DNA from: Zelonia costaricensis
Lineage: Eukaryota; Euglenozoa; Kinetoplastea; Trypanosomatida; Trypanosomatidae
DNA: 50,881 nt
Reading direction: 5' to 3'
Assembly: GCA_030849075.1 (NCBI GenBank)
Contig: JASAOO010003386.1
Span: 1 to 50,881 of the forward strand
Shown here: in pieces, positions 10,901 through 19,059 of the stretch
Numbering within the stretch: the stretch's first letter is position 1
How the letters are laid out: every line of letters begins with the position of its first letter
Made by a program: the position numbers and the translations under genes
Notes under the pieces: model-generated
Told to the model about the DNA's origin: nothing
Seen by the model: only the letters and a program-made list of their open reading frames with translations
The model's database searches: none

Positions 10901-11940
10901 TGCTCGCGAATGGCGTAGCGGAGGTGGTCCTGGATGGCGTTGGTGACGTACATGGCGCGTAGCGTGGCCTCCAGGAAGCCCACGTAGCTGCCATTCTCCG
11001 GCGAAACCCACAACGGCACGACAGCAGAGAAGTACCCGTACCACCCAAAGATGTTGAAGGGCATCCACGTCTCGATCGGCTGGGACAGGCGACGCTCGCT
11101 CTGTGGCTCGGGTGCCCACGGGTTTGCGGCGCGGCCATTCGACGAGGCGGTTGCCCCGTATTTGGTAGCCGTGTCCAACCGCTGCCGCAGGTAGTCGCCT
11201 ATGGTGTTGTTCGTCGCCATCAATATGCGCGTGGGGCTGCGCAGGAGATGCGTGGCGGGGTCGATCGCGGCAAGCGTGCACCTCACCGTCACATTTTGCG
11301 CGATGTAGCCTGCTGGCAAGTCGTTGCCAAAGGCCCGCGAAACGCTGACGGACTGCTCACGCCGCTCGCCGAGGTTGTTGGCTGCGAGGAACATAAGGAA
11401 GGTGGCGTAGCGGGGGTGGTACAGTATGTTTGCCAGCGCGAAGAGCATCTGCGTCGCATTGCGCGGCACGCACGGCATCTCGTCCTCGCACTCCGACATC
11501 TGGCTTGCGAGAATGAGCTTGAGGACGTTGGGCAGCCGGCGCACCAGTGTGGAGGCGGTGGTCACCATGCTGTCGATGGCCTGCGTCTGCGAGGCGTGCA
11601 TCGCCTCCGTGACGTCGCGGAACCCGATGAGGTAGCTCGGCAGGAAGCCCGACAAGCCCACGAGGCACACGCCAAAGCACATGATAAAGGCGATGAGGGC
11701 GACAGCGCCCACCTGCGAACCGCTCCGGCGATGCCGGTGGCGCCCGTGGCGCCCTTCACCGGCAGCAGGGGCGCTGCTGTCACCCTGGCCGCATAAGGTG
11801 CTGGAGGAGGTCCCGGTGGTGCTCGACAGCGTTGACGTGCGGGACGCGATGTCGTCGGTGGGAGAGAAGAGGTCCCAGTTGGGCCACGAGTGTGACGTCT
11901 CCTCCGCACCGCCATCCACTAGCGGGCGCGGTGTCGGCAG
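7993..11940 (-). CDS. Transmembrane receptor with degenerate class III cyclase and protein kinase domains (5' end unresolved)
   Basis: Counting residues from 11940, the order is as follows. A Ser/Thr-rich N-terminus comes first, then membrane segment 1 (about 76-100). An ectodomain follows (about 100-465) with at least six N-x-S/T sites and a Cache-like look. Membrane segment 2 is about 468-492, followed by a short coil. Next is a class III nucleotidyl cyclase fold (about 650-815), recognisable by LVGTCGS and the closing YELRD. A helical TPR-like stretch (about 815-870) leads into an acidic linker and a Ser/Thr kinase (about 1060-1315). The kinase keeps the VAIK lysine, HGDVKPHN, DFG and SPE. 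Its glycine loop is Ser/Pro-rich with no glycines, and HRD is HGD. The usual cyclase metal Asp and the Asn/Arg pair appear lost, so cyclization is doubtful. No ATG precedes membrane segment 1 in frame: the frame runs up to a GTG at 12456 across an N at 11943. The true start is therefore probably at or near the N. A surface or flagellar sensor kinase is the best guess. Confidence 0.85.
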   Translation of the reverse strand: MPTPRPLVDGGAEETSHSWPNWDLFSPTDDIASRTSTLSSTTGTSSSTLCGQGDSSAPAAGEGRHGRHRHRRSGSQVGAVALIAFIMCFGVCLVGLSGFLPSYLIGFRDVTEAMHASQTQAIDSMVTTASTLVRRLPNVLKLILASQMSECEDEMPCVPRNATQMLFALANILYHPRYATFLMFLAANNLGERREQSVSVSRAFGNDLPAGYIAQNVTVRCTLAAIDPATHLLRSPTRILMATNNTIGDYLRQRLDTATKYGATASSNGRAANPWAPEPQSERRLSQPIETWMPFNIFGWYGYFSAVVPLWVSPENGSYVGFLEATLRAMYVTNAIQDHLRYAIREHGCYMMVDPMENMVIANSWNQSLKFSPSNNTLFTPFTIEQVTHPLMKAAVEHLARRRNRSSNAAQTSELAAAVADGVVASFHYDGQVATVRVTSGSNFGGSGAAFVSVVLQADFTEISQTLRALSLTMLAAALATAVVSYYVAVYLRTAILQLTAALKASSKLQFTADPAQPAVPHSRITELVALESAYVHVQQQLMALKTVIPGPLLVAEGDELSDTDGDAAGEHAGVRRRGSSLGLVRSASTSAAVTEGELPETAGTSNLTSVNLATGEPGAGWVSRQWQQHVFLNTKVFNEKVNQFHKRYCTMVWIMRPYTLDANEVLLEDFFRVVYAAAGEFRGCLQFLRPDYVVVTFNALTSLPLHAKHACDFALAVQRRVRSENARQISIQIDTSNFLVGTCGSETGRKSRVVFDAMHFTQIPNVLHRFAFNRIVVTQPTAKHLDFYETIPLEVVAVPLQEAPYTLYELRDASVGNLAEMQCTAELFRTGFQYMRVGDYVSARRAYVRVGAADPTAEHFVQLCDERLQAGNTTPYMSRSQAPPMRFLSRALGVRNCRGFMRFVMRFMTATHKNCLFAPGPISASGFMQDSNLLVRSRADGERGGGNGEGAAGGASSFAGPVDSSQRRVDGTGGDTAVTDSVAAELVGHGAEDEADEDLIEWIDFASYSDGGGDDDEDLMPVDVGRPAADVIPLCLVDGNGQRWNRARRPEHSSPSSIVYQAIADDGLQVAIKFLPKKNRNIPEARLHKEINIMSTLKHLNVVQYISSTWTEAHIGIIMEYAPGGSLRNTIDRFGVLPESLVRRYMVDILHGLAGLHRGGITHGDVKPHNILLGADGVCKLSDFGSTVSEAADLARSNGMLEFRGTAVYTSPEVASGHLPTAASDIFSLGISFLEMLLGRLPWHWRTRKLRAKHGDCVTLREVAFVQAVGLGEIVPMIPSHLPVAAKEFAQACCRTQPGERPTVNDLLSFRFVL

Positions 11941-13158
11941 AGNGGTGTGGTGTGGTGAGGGGGGGGCGCGGGGGCCGTGCGGGGTGACCGCAGATGAGAA
12001 GGAGGGGTGAGAGAGCAGCAGCAGCAGCAGCAACAGCAGCAACAGCAAAGGACGGAAGAAAGGGGGGAAAAGAAACCCGAAGCGATCCCGGCGCGCTTTG
12101 AGAAAAGTGCGTCCGATGTGCGGCGCGAAAAGCGATGGAGAAATGGCAACGCGAAGGCGGTTCGATTCACCGCGCTGGGCCTCCGCCTCGAGGGGGGGAG
12201 GGGGGACGAGACGCTCCGTGTGGAGGCGTCGAAGCGTTGCGAGCTCGGCGCCACAACGAACAAAAGCGCTGTCTGGCAGCGCAGATGGGGAGAAGGGGAC
12301 GCGCGTAAAGACAAAGTGTTGGCACGTGCGCGGCGCGAAAGGTGCGTGTCCGTTTTTTGATTGAGTGTGCGAGTGTGTGTGTATGGATGTAGGTGTGAAC
12401 GCGGATGTATACGTGATGGGTGTTCGGCAAAGGGCGTGTGAGAGGTATAGCTCCACGCGCTTCTCGAGAGGTTGCGCTGGACGCGATTGCGGAGCACGGC
12501 TGACGGCGCTCTACGCGAGCAAAGGCGCGCGATACCGGGCACCAAGAGGGACGAGGGAGGAGACCGGACGATAGCAGAGAAGCAGTCTGGCATGGCAAGC
12601 AGAGGAGTGACGCGCACGCGCACCAGCACAGGAGCGCTCGGACTCGATAGAGCCCATGTCGCGCTAAGATGCAGTGCCCACGCCTCAGCGTCAGTGCGGG
12701 GCACGCGTGGAAAGACTCCGTGGTGCAGTGCGCTGAGTGAGATGGCTTCCCCCGTCCTCTGCCTCGCGCCTCTGCGCAACGTCAAGGCCGACTCAACACA
12801 CAGACGCCGGGTGCGCTAAGCGTGTGCAGTGAGCTGCCCGTGGAAGAAGCGGGTTGTCGTCGGGCCGCAGACGCCACAATAGTTAGAGCACTGTCCTTGT
12901 TCGGCTTCCACAGCAGTGCCACCAGGTAGAGGCACACAAGCAGGAGCAAGCCGCGAGGCATCGAGGCTGATACACATCAACACGTCAAGCGCACACAAGC
13001 GTGCGCACGCACACGCACATGGGCTGCACATACCGTGACATACCGTGACAGACGAAAGAACCGAGTAGCAGTGGCACTCAGGCGCTCGTGACTTCGCCAG
13101 CACACAGGCGCGGATAGAAGCGGAGCGTGGACAAGCAGAACATGCACGCGCACGAGAG
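11941..13158. other. Gap with ambiguous base N at 11943; 5' flank of kinase receptor and 3' UTR of SPRY gene
   Basis: The single N at 11943 lies where the receptor's start codon is expected. On the coding strand the region 12060-11950 is C/T-rich, including a CTG/TTG run, and resembles a trans-splicing polypyrimidine tract. The remainder to 13158 shows no gene. A 10-bp unit is tandemly duplicated at 13031-13050. Confidence 0.7.
12014..12047. repeat. CAG/CAA triplet repeat
   Basis: An imperfect trinucleotide run that reads as CTG/TTG on the coding strand. It translates as poly-Leu in the open frame but probably belongs to the untranslated pyrimidine tract before the receptor gene. Confidence 0.85.
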
Positions 13159-13656
13159 CTAGACAAACGCGACCTTCTGGTTGAGGTAGTACATGGACAC
13201 GGCGGGGTACAAGACGTCCGTTTCCTTGAGGGCTGGGATGTGGCCGGTGCCTTTCTTGTTGCCGCTCACCATGTACAGGGTGCCGGTCACGGCGTCCCAG
13301 TCGAACTCCACGACGCAGTCCGTCGAGTAGGGGAAGCGGTCGCACTTCCACGCGCCGTAGGTGTCGCCGGCGCGCGAGAGACACCAGCCGCCGAGCTCGG
13401 AGATGTACTTGCTGCCTGCCGCGCTCGCGAGCGGGGCGCTGAGCTGAGGCAGAAGACCGACCATCAGCCCCGAGCCGTCGGCGCCCTCGCCCTGGTCCAG
13501 GATTCGAATCGCCCACTGGTGGTTTGCGGCGGACAAGGGCATCTTGGAGCGCAGCGTCACCCACCCCCCGTTGGTCTCCCGCTGCGCCGTCGTGCCGTCG
13601 ATGGTGACGCCGGGGTGCGGCGTGGTAGGGTCGATCTCGAGGATGTCGAGACCCAT
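13159..13656 (-). CDS. Small SPRY/B30.2-like domain protein, 165 aa
   Basis: The protein is little more than one domain. It opens MGLDILEIDP and passes through a HQWAIRILDQGEG segment near residue 50. It then has ISELGGWCLSR and a TLYMVSGNKKGTG hairpin before the closing aromatic beta strands, the order and motif style of a SPRY fold. Such domains bind protein partners and do not catalyse reactions. I see no signal peptide or membrane segment. The start is the ATG at 13654-13656, 36 nt after an AG acceptor candidate at 13693-13694. The frame extends upstream only as Pro/Arg low complexity. The gene sits between two kinase genes, so an adaptor role toward either is possible, but gene position is weak evidence in a trypanosomatid array. 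Assignment to SPRY is by motif reading and is fairly secure. Confidence 0.8.
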   Translation of the reverse strand: MGLDILEIDPTTPHPGVTIDGTTAQRETNGGWVTLRSKMPLSAANHQWAIRILDQGEGADGSGLMVGLLPQLSAPLASAAGSKYISELGGWCLSRAGDTYGAWKCDRFPYSTDCVVEFDWDAVTGTLYMVSGNKKGTGHIPALKETDVLYPAVSMYYLNQKVAFV

Positions 13657-14578
13657 CCTACAGCCGACCAGTGTGAGAGTGTGGGTGGGTTGCTGAAGGT
13701 GCGCAGAGAGAGTTCCAGTATTGCCTCCCGGCGGTGGGTGTGTTGATGGCGGACTCGGGCGAGAGAGACGAGGGTGGAGCGGAAGAGGCGACACTGCAAG
13801 AGCGCACCCACGGCGGGGAAGCATGGGCACGGGGCGGAGGGAGGCCGCAACGGCGCGCGGCCGACCTCGGAGGAGGGGGAGTGGGGGAGGGGGGGAGGGG
13901 GGGCGGTAAGGGGCCGCGCCGCGCCCTCTGCCACCACGGGCAAGCCACAACGTCCTCACGGTCTGTGCCGTCGCCGTGCTGTGTGGTGCACATGAATGAT
14001 GCCGACAGAGACGGGCCGCAGCGACGGTGACGGCGACGGGTCGTGGAGAGCAAAACCTGACGTGGCAAGCGCTGCGATGTGAGGGTCGCTCGCCGTCTTC
14101 GAAGCGGAGAAGGCAGCACGCCAACGGCAACATCGAAAGCGGCGGTCACTCCGCGGACCGGGAGGGAGGGAGGGGGAAAGACGGGAAGCGACGTCACTAC
14201 TGGTGCGGCTTGGGCGGTTTCACGAAGTCGGGGGGCAGGGGGAGGGGGAAGAGGGGGGCGTACATCGGCGAGGGTGGCCACAGCAGCCAACAAGCACATG
14301 CACACAAAAACACATCTGTAAGCGCTGCAAAAGACAAGAAAAGCCCCACAGCAGACCCGCCCATCTAACGAGGCGGGTGGAGGAGGGCGGGACGCAGACG
14401 CCGGGCGCGGCAGAGCACGGCTGCCATAATGCGAGGGCGGGAAGCAGGAACAACAGCGTCGACGTAGAAGAGGAAAAAAAAAAGACTCAACTTATGTGTC
14501 TCCTCGCAGAGCTCCGCGACGGGGCGCATTCTCCCTATTCAGTTTTCGTTTTTGCGCTAGACGATGCGCGGCGGGTTC
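13657..14578. other. Intergenic region, SPRY gene leader and 3' UTR of 14579 kinase
   Basis: The plus strand is strongly G/A-rich, giving C/T tracts on the coding strand around 13870-13910 and 14160-14260. I see no gene. Confidence 0.7.
13693..13694 (-). promoter_or_regulatory. Predicted spliced-leader acceptor AG
   Basis: On the minus strand CTCTCTCTGCGCACCTTCAG ends here, 36 nt before the SPRY gene ATG. Confidence 0.4.
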
Positions 14579-17500
14579 TCAGGCGCAGTAGGCACGGCTG
14601 TACTCGGTCAAGATGCTGATCACCTCCGCCATTGTGCAGCGCCGCTCCACGTCGCGCTCAAAGGCGCGCTGGGCTATGCGTTGCAGCCACCGCGGGGCCC
14701 GCTCCAGCTGCTCGGCTGTGAAGGGCACGACCTCCTCGTTGGCGATGTAAAACATGAGCGGGATGGAGTCCTGCGCCGAGAAGCGGCGCAGGCCACCCGA
14801 CCACGGCGACTGGCCAAGCCACAGCTGCATCAGCGTGCACGCGTAAGCCCAGACATCCGATTTGAGGTGCGGCTCGTTCAGAATCACCTCCGGCGCCATG
14901 TACGCGGCCGTGCCGAAGAGCTGCCACGACCCACTCTCCCGCTTGGTGGAGCGGAGAGAGGAGCTGTCGCTTTCGCTGCTGCCGAGGGAGAAGCGGCTGC
15001 AGCCGAAGTCCGAGATGGCGACACTGCCGTCAGAGCGGGTGAGCACGTTCTCCGGCTTCACGTCGCCGTGGATGACGTTGTGGTCGTGCAGGTGCTTCAG
15101 CCCGCGCGCCATGCCGCAGGCGTGGTCGTAGAAGAGTGGCTCTGGGATGGGTCGGAAGTGGCGGTAGAGCTGCACGATGCTGCCGCCGCTGGCGTACTCC
15201 ATGACAAGCAGCAGCTGATGCGTGTCCACCTCCTTCGAGGCGCCGTAGAAGATGATGACGTTGGCGTGCGGCGGCAGCATCGACCACATCTGGAACTCGC
15301 GCCAGTTGAGGTCGGTCGTCTTGTCGTCGTACGAGTAGCGCGACTGCTTCACGGCGACGATGCGGCCGGTGTCGAGGTTCAGCGCCCTGTACACAGCACC
15401 GAAGGCACCCTTGCCGATGGGACCGCTGCTCACACGGAAGTGATGTGACAGAATCGCAATTCCGCTCTGCCCCGACTCCAGCAGCACCGAAGCGGTGAAG
15501 TTTCGAATGATCTTGTGGCTCTCGCTGCACATCAACGTCGTCGTCGCCTCGCTGACAACGTCCTCCTCGTAGTCGAGCTCCTCCAGCCCGCCGCCGTGCA
15601 GGTGCGACTCGCGCGTCACCATCATCTGCGACGTCGGCGAGCACGAGATGGTGCACGACGGCGTCATCATCGCCCCCTCATTGACGGCAGCGCCAACGAT
15701 GCGCTCAGACTCCACGATCTCGCACTCCCGCGCCGCAACGCGGGTGACGGGGATCGGCACCGCAGCTGCATCGCCCTCGCCGCGATCCGGCACGCCAGTT
15801 GAAGCCAGGCGAAGGGAGAGTGACAGCGGCAGCACCGACATCGTCGTGTCAACTGCATCAGCCATGGTGCCGGCCACCGTCGCCTGCCGCGACACCGGGA
15901 GCGATTGGGTCGAGTCGGAAGTGGGGCTCGTCACGGTGGCCACCGTGGCGTCACTGGAGGAGCAGGCGGCCTGGGCTACCACAGGACCGCTGGCAGGCGT
16001 GCCGCACACCGGCGCCAGAGTTGCGGTGGCAGGCCGGCTGAGGCTGATGCCTTTGGGGCTTGGCGCGACCGGTGGCCGCCCGCTCAGCAGCTCGAGGTGC
16101 GGCGACTTGACTGGAGAGAGCGCCCCGTTGAGCGACGTGCAGGGGAGCGGCGGCGCCACCCGCCCCCGCCGCACCGTCGAGGCAGCCGATGCAAGCGCCG
16201 CCGCCACCATCTCCGACGCACTCTCCGCTGCCTCCAACGCGTGCTGCTCTGATGCGTGGGGCGGCGGTGGCAGCGGCAGCTGCGGCGTGGCCAACGTGTC
16301 TCGCGCCGGCGACAAGTGGCGGGCGCTGGCGGTGGATGAGACGTGCACCATCTGCGGCGTGCTCGCCGAGTCGCCAGCGCGGCGAGAGCGGCCGTGTCGC
16401 ACGGTGGAGCTCTGCACGGTGAGGTCGAAGGTGGCGCCGCTGCTGCACGGACCCATGTCGCCGCTGGACTCGTAAGCGGTGCGCAGCGAGGACGAGTTGG
16501 TGCCAAGCACCTGCCGCTCCTGCTCTCGCTCCTGCCGGTTCATCTCGAAGCACCACGTGAGCCCGTCAAAGTGCTTGATGTAGTACTGGAAAACCGACCA
16601 GACGGGCAGGAAGGCGTGGTACTCCTCGAAGTACGCGTACACCTCGCCGTTCACGACCGTGCACGGCAGCACACGCGGGCCCCGCTTCATGTCGGGGTGG
16701 AAGAGCTGGATCGTGTTGAAGTCCTTCATGGTCACGATGAGGCGCGTCTTGAGCGGCAAGCAGCTGCACTTGGTGGCGATCAGTAGCCCGATTTCGTTGT
16801 CCTCCTCCGACGTGTCGAGGAAGCCCGTGACGGCATCGCGGCAGACGATGAAGCTCATGCGCGGCGGCGCCGGGATTATGGAGGGGTCCTTGACGACGCG
16901 GTACAGGGCGACGGCGAGCCAGTGCATGCGGTACAGCAACCGCGCGTCGTCGGAGTTGAGAGGGCGGACGAGGTGGTCGGGGTTGCACAGATCGAAGAAG
17001 GCGCGGTTCTTGTGCGACGACTTCTCCCAGCCTAGGAAGTGCTCGCACATGCCGTTGAGCTTGCGCACCCACTGCTCCGCCGCGGCCAAGTTCTTGCCTT
17101 GCTGCTCGATCATCTTGAGTGCCTTGGACGGCGGCACCTTGCCGCGCCGGGAGCGACTCAGCCGCGAGGTGGTGAAGGTCGACAGGTAGTTCACAGGGTC
17201 GAAGCTGCCGTCTTTGCTGCTGCCGCCGCTGCCGTCGACTGCCGCGCTGTCCTTGCCGCCGCCGCGGTCCATGTCCGCCAGCGAGGGGTACAAAATCTCG
17301 TACGTGTTGCGATTGAGCGACTCGGGGTGGGCGCGGTGGTCGTCCTGCAGCACCTCGAACTTGCCGCTGTGGTCGAGCGCCTCCTCGACGAGGCTGCTGA
17401 GAACGCGGCCGTTGCGCAGAAAGTCCAGCGAGCCGTCCCACTTCCAGTCGGGGCCGAGGTCGAAGCACCAGTGATGGTGCGCCGCGGCGGCCCCGCGGCC

Positions 17501-18064
17501 TGACCGGCCACGGCTGCCGCGCACGTTGGACGTGCCGCGGTTGCGGGAGCCGCGGGTGGCGCTGTCCGATCTCGCGCCGCCGCCACCACCACCGCCGCTA
17601 CCGCCGGTCCCGTTTGCGGTGTAGTTCAGCGAGCCATCGTTGGGGTTCGACGAGAGCGGGGTGGCGGTATAGTTGCTGCTGGAGCGGGAGCGCAAGGAGA
17701 GATTGAAGTCGTTGGGCTCGCACCCAGGTGCCGGCCCGCACGTCGCGGGGCGGACGCTGCCGTTGCCGCCGGCGTAGTCTGGTTTGCCTTTGCGGGCGTC
17801 GAGGCAGTGCTGCACGGCAACGATCCAGTCCATCCACGTGCTCATCATGGCGTACAGGCTCACGACGTCGCTCAAGATCTCGGGCTGCTTGTCCTGGTAG
17901 CGCATGAGGAGGAGGTAGAACAGCTCCAGGTCGGACATGTTGAGCTTCTTGGCGCGCTCCAGGATATGCGGCGCATCGATGGCTCGCTCCGGCTCGTTCT
18001 CCTCCAGCACCGCCACAAGTCGGTCCCACCGCGTGGCCGGCAGCTTTGCCAGCGCCCCGTCCAT
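14579..18064 (-). CDS. Large Ser/Thr protein kinase with a conserved-looking N-terminal region, 1161 aa
   Basis: The C-terminal kinase domain covers about residues 880-1161. It has a complete glycine loop (IGKGAFGAVY), the VAVK lysine, HGDVKPEN, DFG and MAPEV. All catalytic residues are present except that the HRD Arg is Gly, making it a non-RD kinase. Its style is STE/MAP3K-like. Residues 1-110 are helical. Residues about 120-195 are Ser/Gly/Asn low complexity. Residues about 198-506 form a well-ordered region with many Trp, Phe and Cys (for example HFLGWEKSSHKNRAFFDL) that I cannot place. Residues about 510-850 are a Ser/Ala/Thr/Pro-rich linker. The start is the ATG at 18062-18064. A coding-strand C/T tract runs almost up to it, and the first AG after the tract touches the ATG, so the leader may be very short or the acceptor may lie further upstream. 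A cytosolic signalling kinase is likely; substrates are unknown. Confidence 0.9.
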   Translation of the reverse strand: MDGALAKLPATRWDRLVAVLEENEPERAIDAPHILERAKKLNMSDLELFYLLLMRYQDKQPEILSDVVSLYAMMSTWMDWIVAVQHCLDARKGKPDYAGGNGSVRPATCGPAPGCEPNDFNLSLRSRSSSNYTATPLSSNPNDGSLNYTANGTGGSGGGGGGGARSDSATRGSRNRGTSNVRGSRGRSGRGAAAAHHHWCFDLGPDWKWDGSLDFLRNGRVLSSLVEEALDHSGKFEVLQDDHRAHPESLNRNTYEILYPSLADMDRGGGKDSAAVDGSGGSSKDGSFDPVNYLSTFTTSRLSRSRRGKVPPSKALKMIEQQGKNLAAAEQWVRKLNGMCEHFLGWEKSSHKNRAFFDLCNPDHLVRPLNSDDARLLYRMHWLAVALYRVVKDPSIIPAPPRMSFIVCRDAVTGFLDTSEEDNEIGLLIATKCSCLPLKTRLIVTMKDFNTIQLFHPDMKRGPRVLPCTVVNGEVYAYFEEYHAFLPVWSVFQYYIKHFDGLTWCFEMNRQEREQERQVLGTNSSSLRTAYESSGDMGPCSSGATFDLTVQSSTVRHGRSRRAGDSASTPQMVHVSSTASARHLSPARDTLATPQLPLPPPPHASEQHALEAAESASEMVAAALASAASTVRRGRVAPPLPCTSLNGALSPVKSPHLELLSGRPPVAPSPKGISLSRPATATLAPVCGTPASGPVVAQAACSSSDATVATVTSPTSDSTQSLPVSRQATVAGTMADAVDTTMSVLPLSLSLRLASTGVPDRGEGDAAAVPIPVTRVAARECEIVESERIVGAAVNEGAMMTPSCTISCSPTSQMMVTRESHLHGGGLEELDYEEDVVSEATTTLMCSESHKIIRNFTASVLLESGQSGIAILSHHFRVSSGPIGKGAFGAVYRALNLDTGRIVAVKQSRYSYDDKTTDLNWREFQMWSMLPPHANVIIFYGASKEVDTHQLLLVMEYASGGSIVQLYRHFRPIPEPLFYDHACGMARGLKHLHDHNVIHGDVKPENVLTRSDGSVAISDFGCSRFSLGSSESDSSSLRSTKRESGSWQLFGTAAYMAPEVILNEPHLKSDVWAYACTLMQLWLGQSPWSGGLRRFSAQDSIPLMFYIANEEVVPFTAEQLERAPRWLQRIAQRAFERDVERRCTMAEVISILTEYSRAYCA

Positions 18065-18070
18065 CTTCCA

Positions 18071-18115
18071 GCGGAGAGAGAGGGGGGGGCGAGGGGGGGT
18101 TGGAGAAAGGAAACT
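18071..18115 (-). promoter_or_regulatory. Polypyrimidine tract directly upstream of the kinase start codon
   Basis: On the coding strand this is almost pure C/T and ends in CTGGAAG right before the ATG. It is a candidate trans-splicing tract, but the exact acceptor is unclear. Confidence 0.4.
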
Positions 18116-18323
18116 CGAGAAGATCAGCGGCAAGGCGCACGTGCGCAGAGGGAAGAGTCGGAAAAGCGGCGCGCAAACAGACGCAAAGGCAGAAGTACGT
18201 CGAGTGAGGCAAGTCAGTGTGTGCGACCGTGTTCTAGTTCTAGCTTCGTGCGTTTTTTTTTGGCGATTACGGAGGGAGAGTGAAAGCGGGCTTTCCTCCA
18301 GCAGTGAGGGCCGCGCAGGGAGC

Positions 18324-18341
18324 AAAAAAAAAAAAAAAAAA
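18324..18341. repeat. Homopolymer A18
   Basis: Eighteen A on the plus strand, T on the coding strand, in the kinase 5' flank. Confidence 0.9.
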
Positions 18342-19019
18342 GAGGCGGTGAAGCGGTGCTGATCAGTTGGGCGGCGGGAAGGAGAGGGGAGAAAGAGGAA
18401 GCCACGCAGGCGAACAGACACCCACAGAGACGCCCCGTCACCAATGCCGTCACAACCACAATTCCCACGAAGAGCGCACAAGAAAAGAAAAAAAAACGAG
18501 GAAGATAAGAGAGAAACGGCAGCCCCCCTAAACTGGAAAGAGAAAAAAAAGGAAAGAGTGCGACACGCAAACAACAACGGACGCGCGAGGCACGGGGAAT
18601 CGCGCACAGACGCGGCAGGTGCGAGCGGGCAAAAGGTGCACCCGATGCCGTGCGCACGAGGGGAAAGCACGAGAACTCTTTTTTTTTAAACTGGACCAGA
18701 CACACAGTCAGACACACACGTAGACGAGGTGTACACGTGGTCTTTTTTTCTTCGCTTTTTTTTTTGGTTTGGCCCGCTCACCACAGCCACAATCACCCGC
18801 CTCACTGCCCTCGACGAAGCTGTGTATGTGGCAGTCGTCCAAGACAACAACAAAGAAACGAGGCGTGACGAGCGCGTATGTTCAGTGAGTTCTTTCTTTT
18901 CTTTAATCTGCAAGGGAGGGGAGGGGAGGGGGGTCAAGGAGCGCCGAGGTGCACCTGCGCTGTCGAAGATCGTCACGCTTTACCAGAGGCGCGAGGGAAA
19001 CGCAAAGGACCGAGACACA

Positions 19020-19020
<1 letters not shown>

Positions 19021-19057
<37 letters not shown>
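19021..19057. repeat. (AC)n microsatellite
   Basis: About 18 AC units in the RIC1 3' flank. Confidence 0.95.

Positions 19058-19059
<2 letters not shown>

Noticed and set aside
11562..11915. Frame opening with the first ATG after the N at 11943
   Set aside because: It is out of frame with the receptor and has only Arg/Pro-rich antisense-like composition.
12155..12180. GCGGT/ACCGC stem around TCGATTC resembling a T-arm
   Set aside because: The loop register is wrong for TTCRANN and no acceptor or D-arm can be found upstream.
12454..12456. GTG as the start of the receptor kinase gene
   Set aside because: Not an ATG, and the frame after it is leader-like with a poly-Leu run from a triplet repeat. 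Trypanosomatids normally start at ATG.
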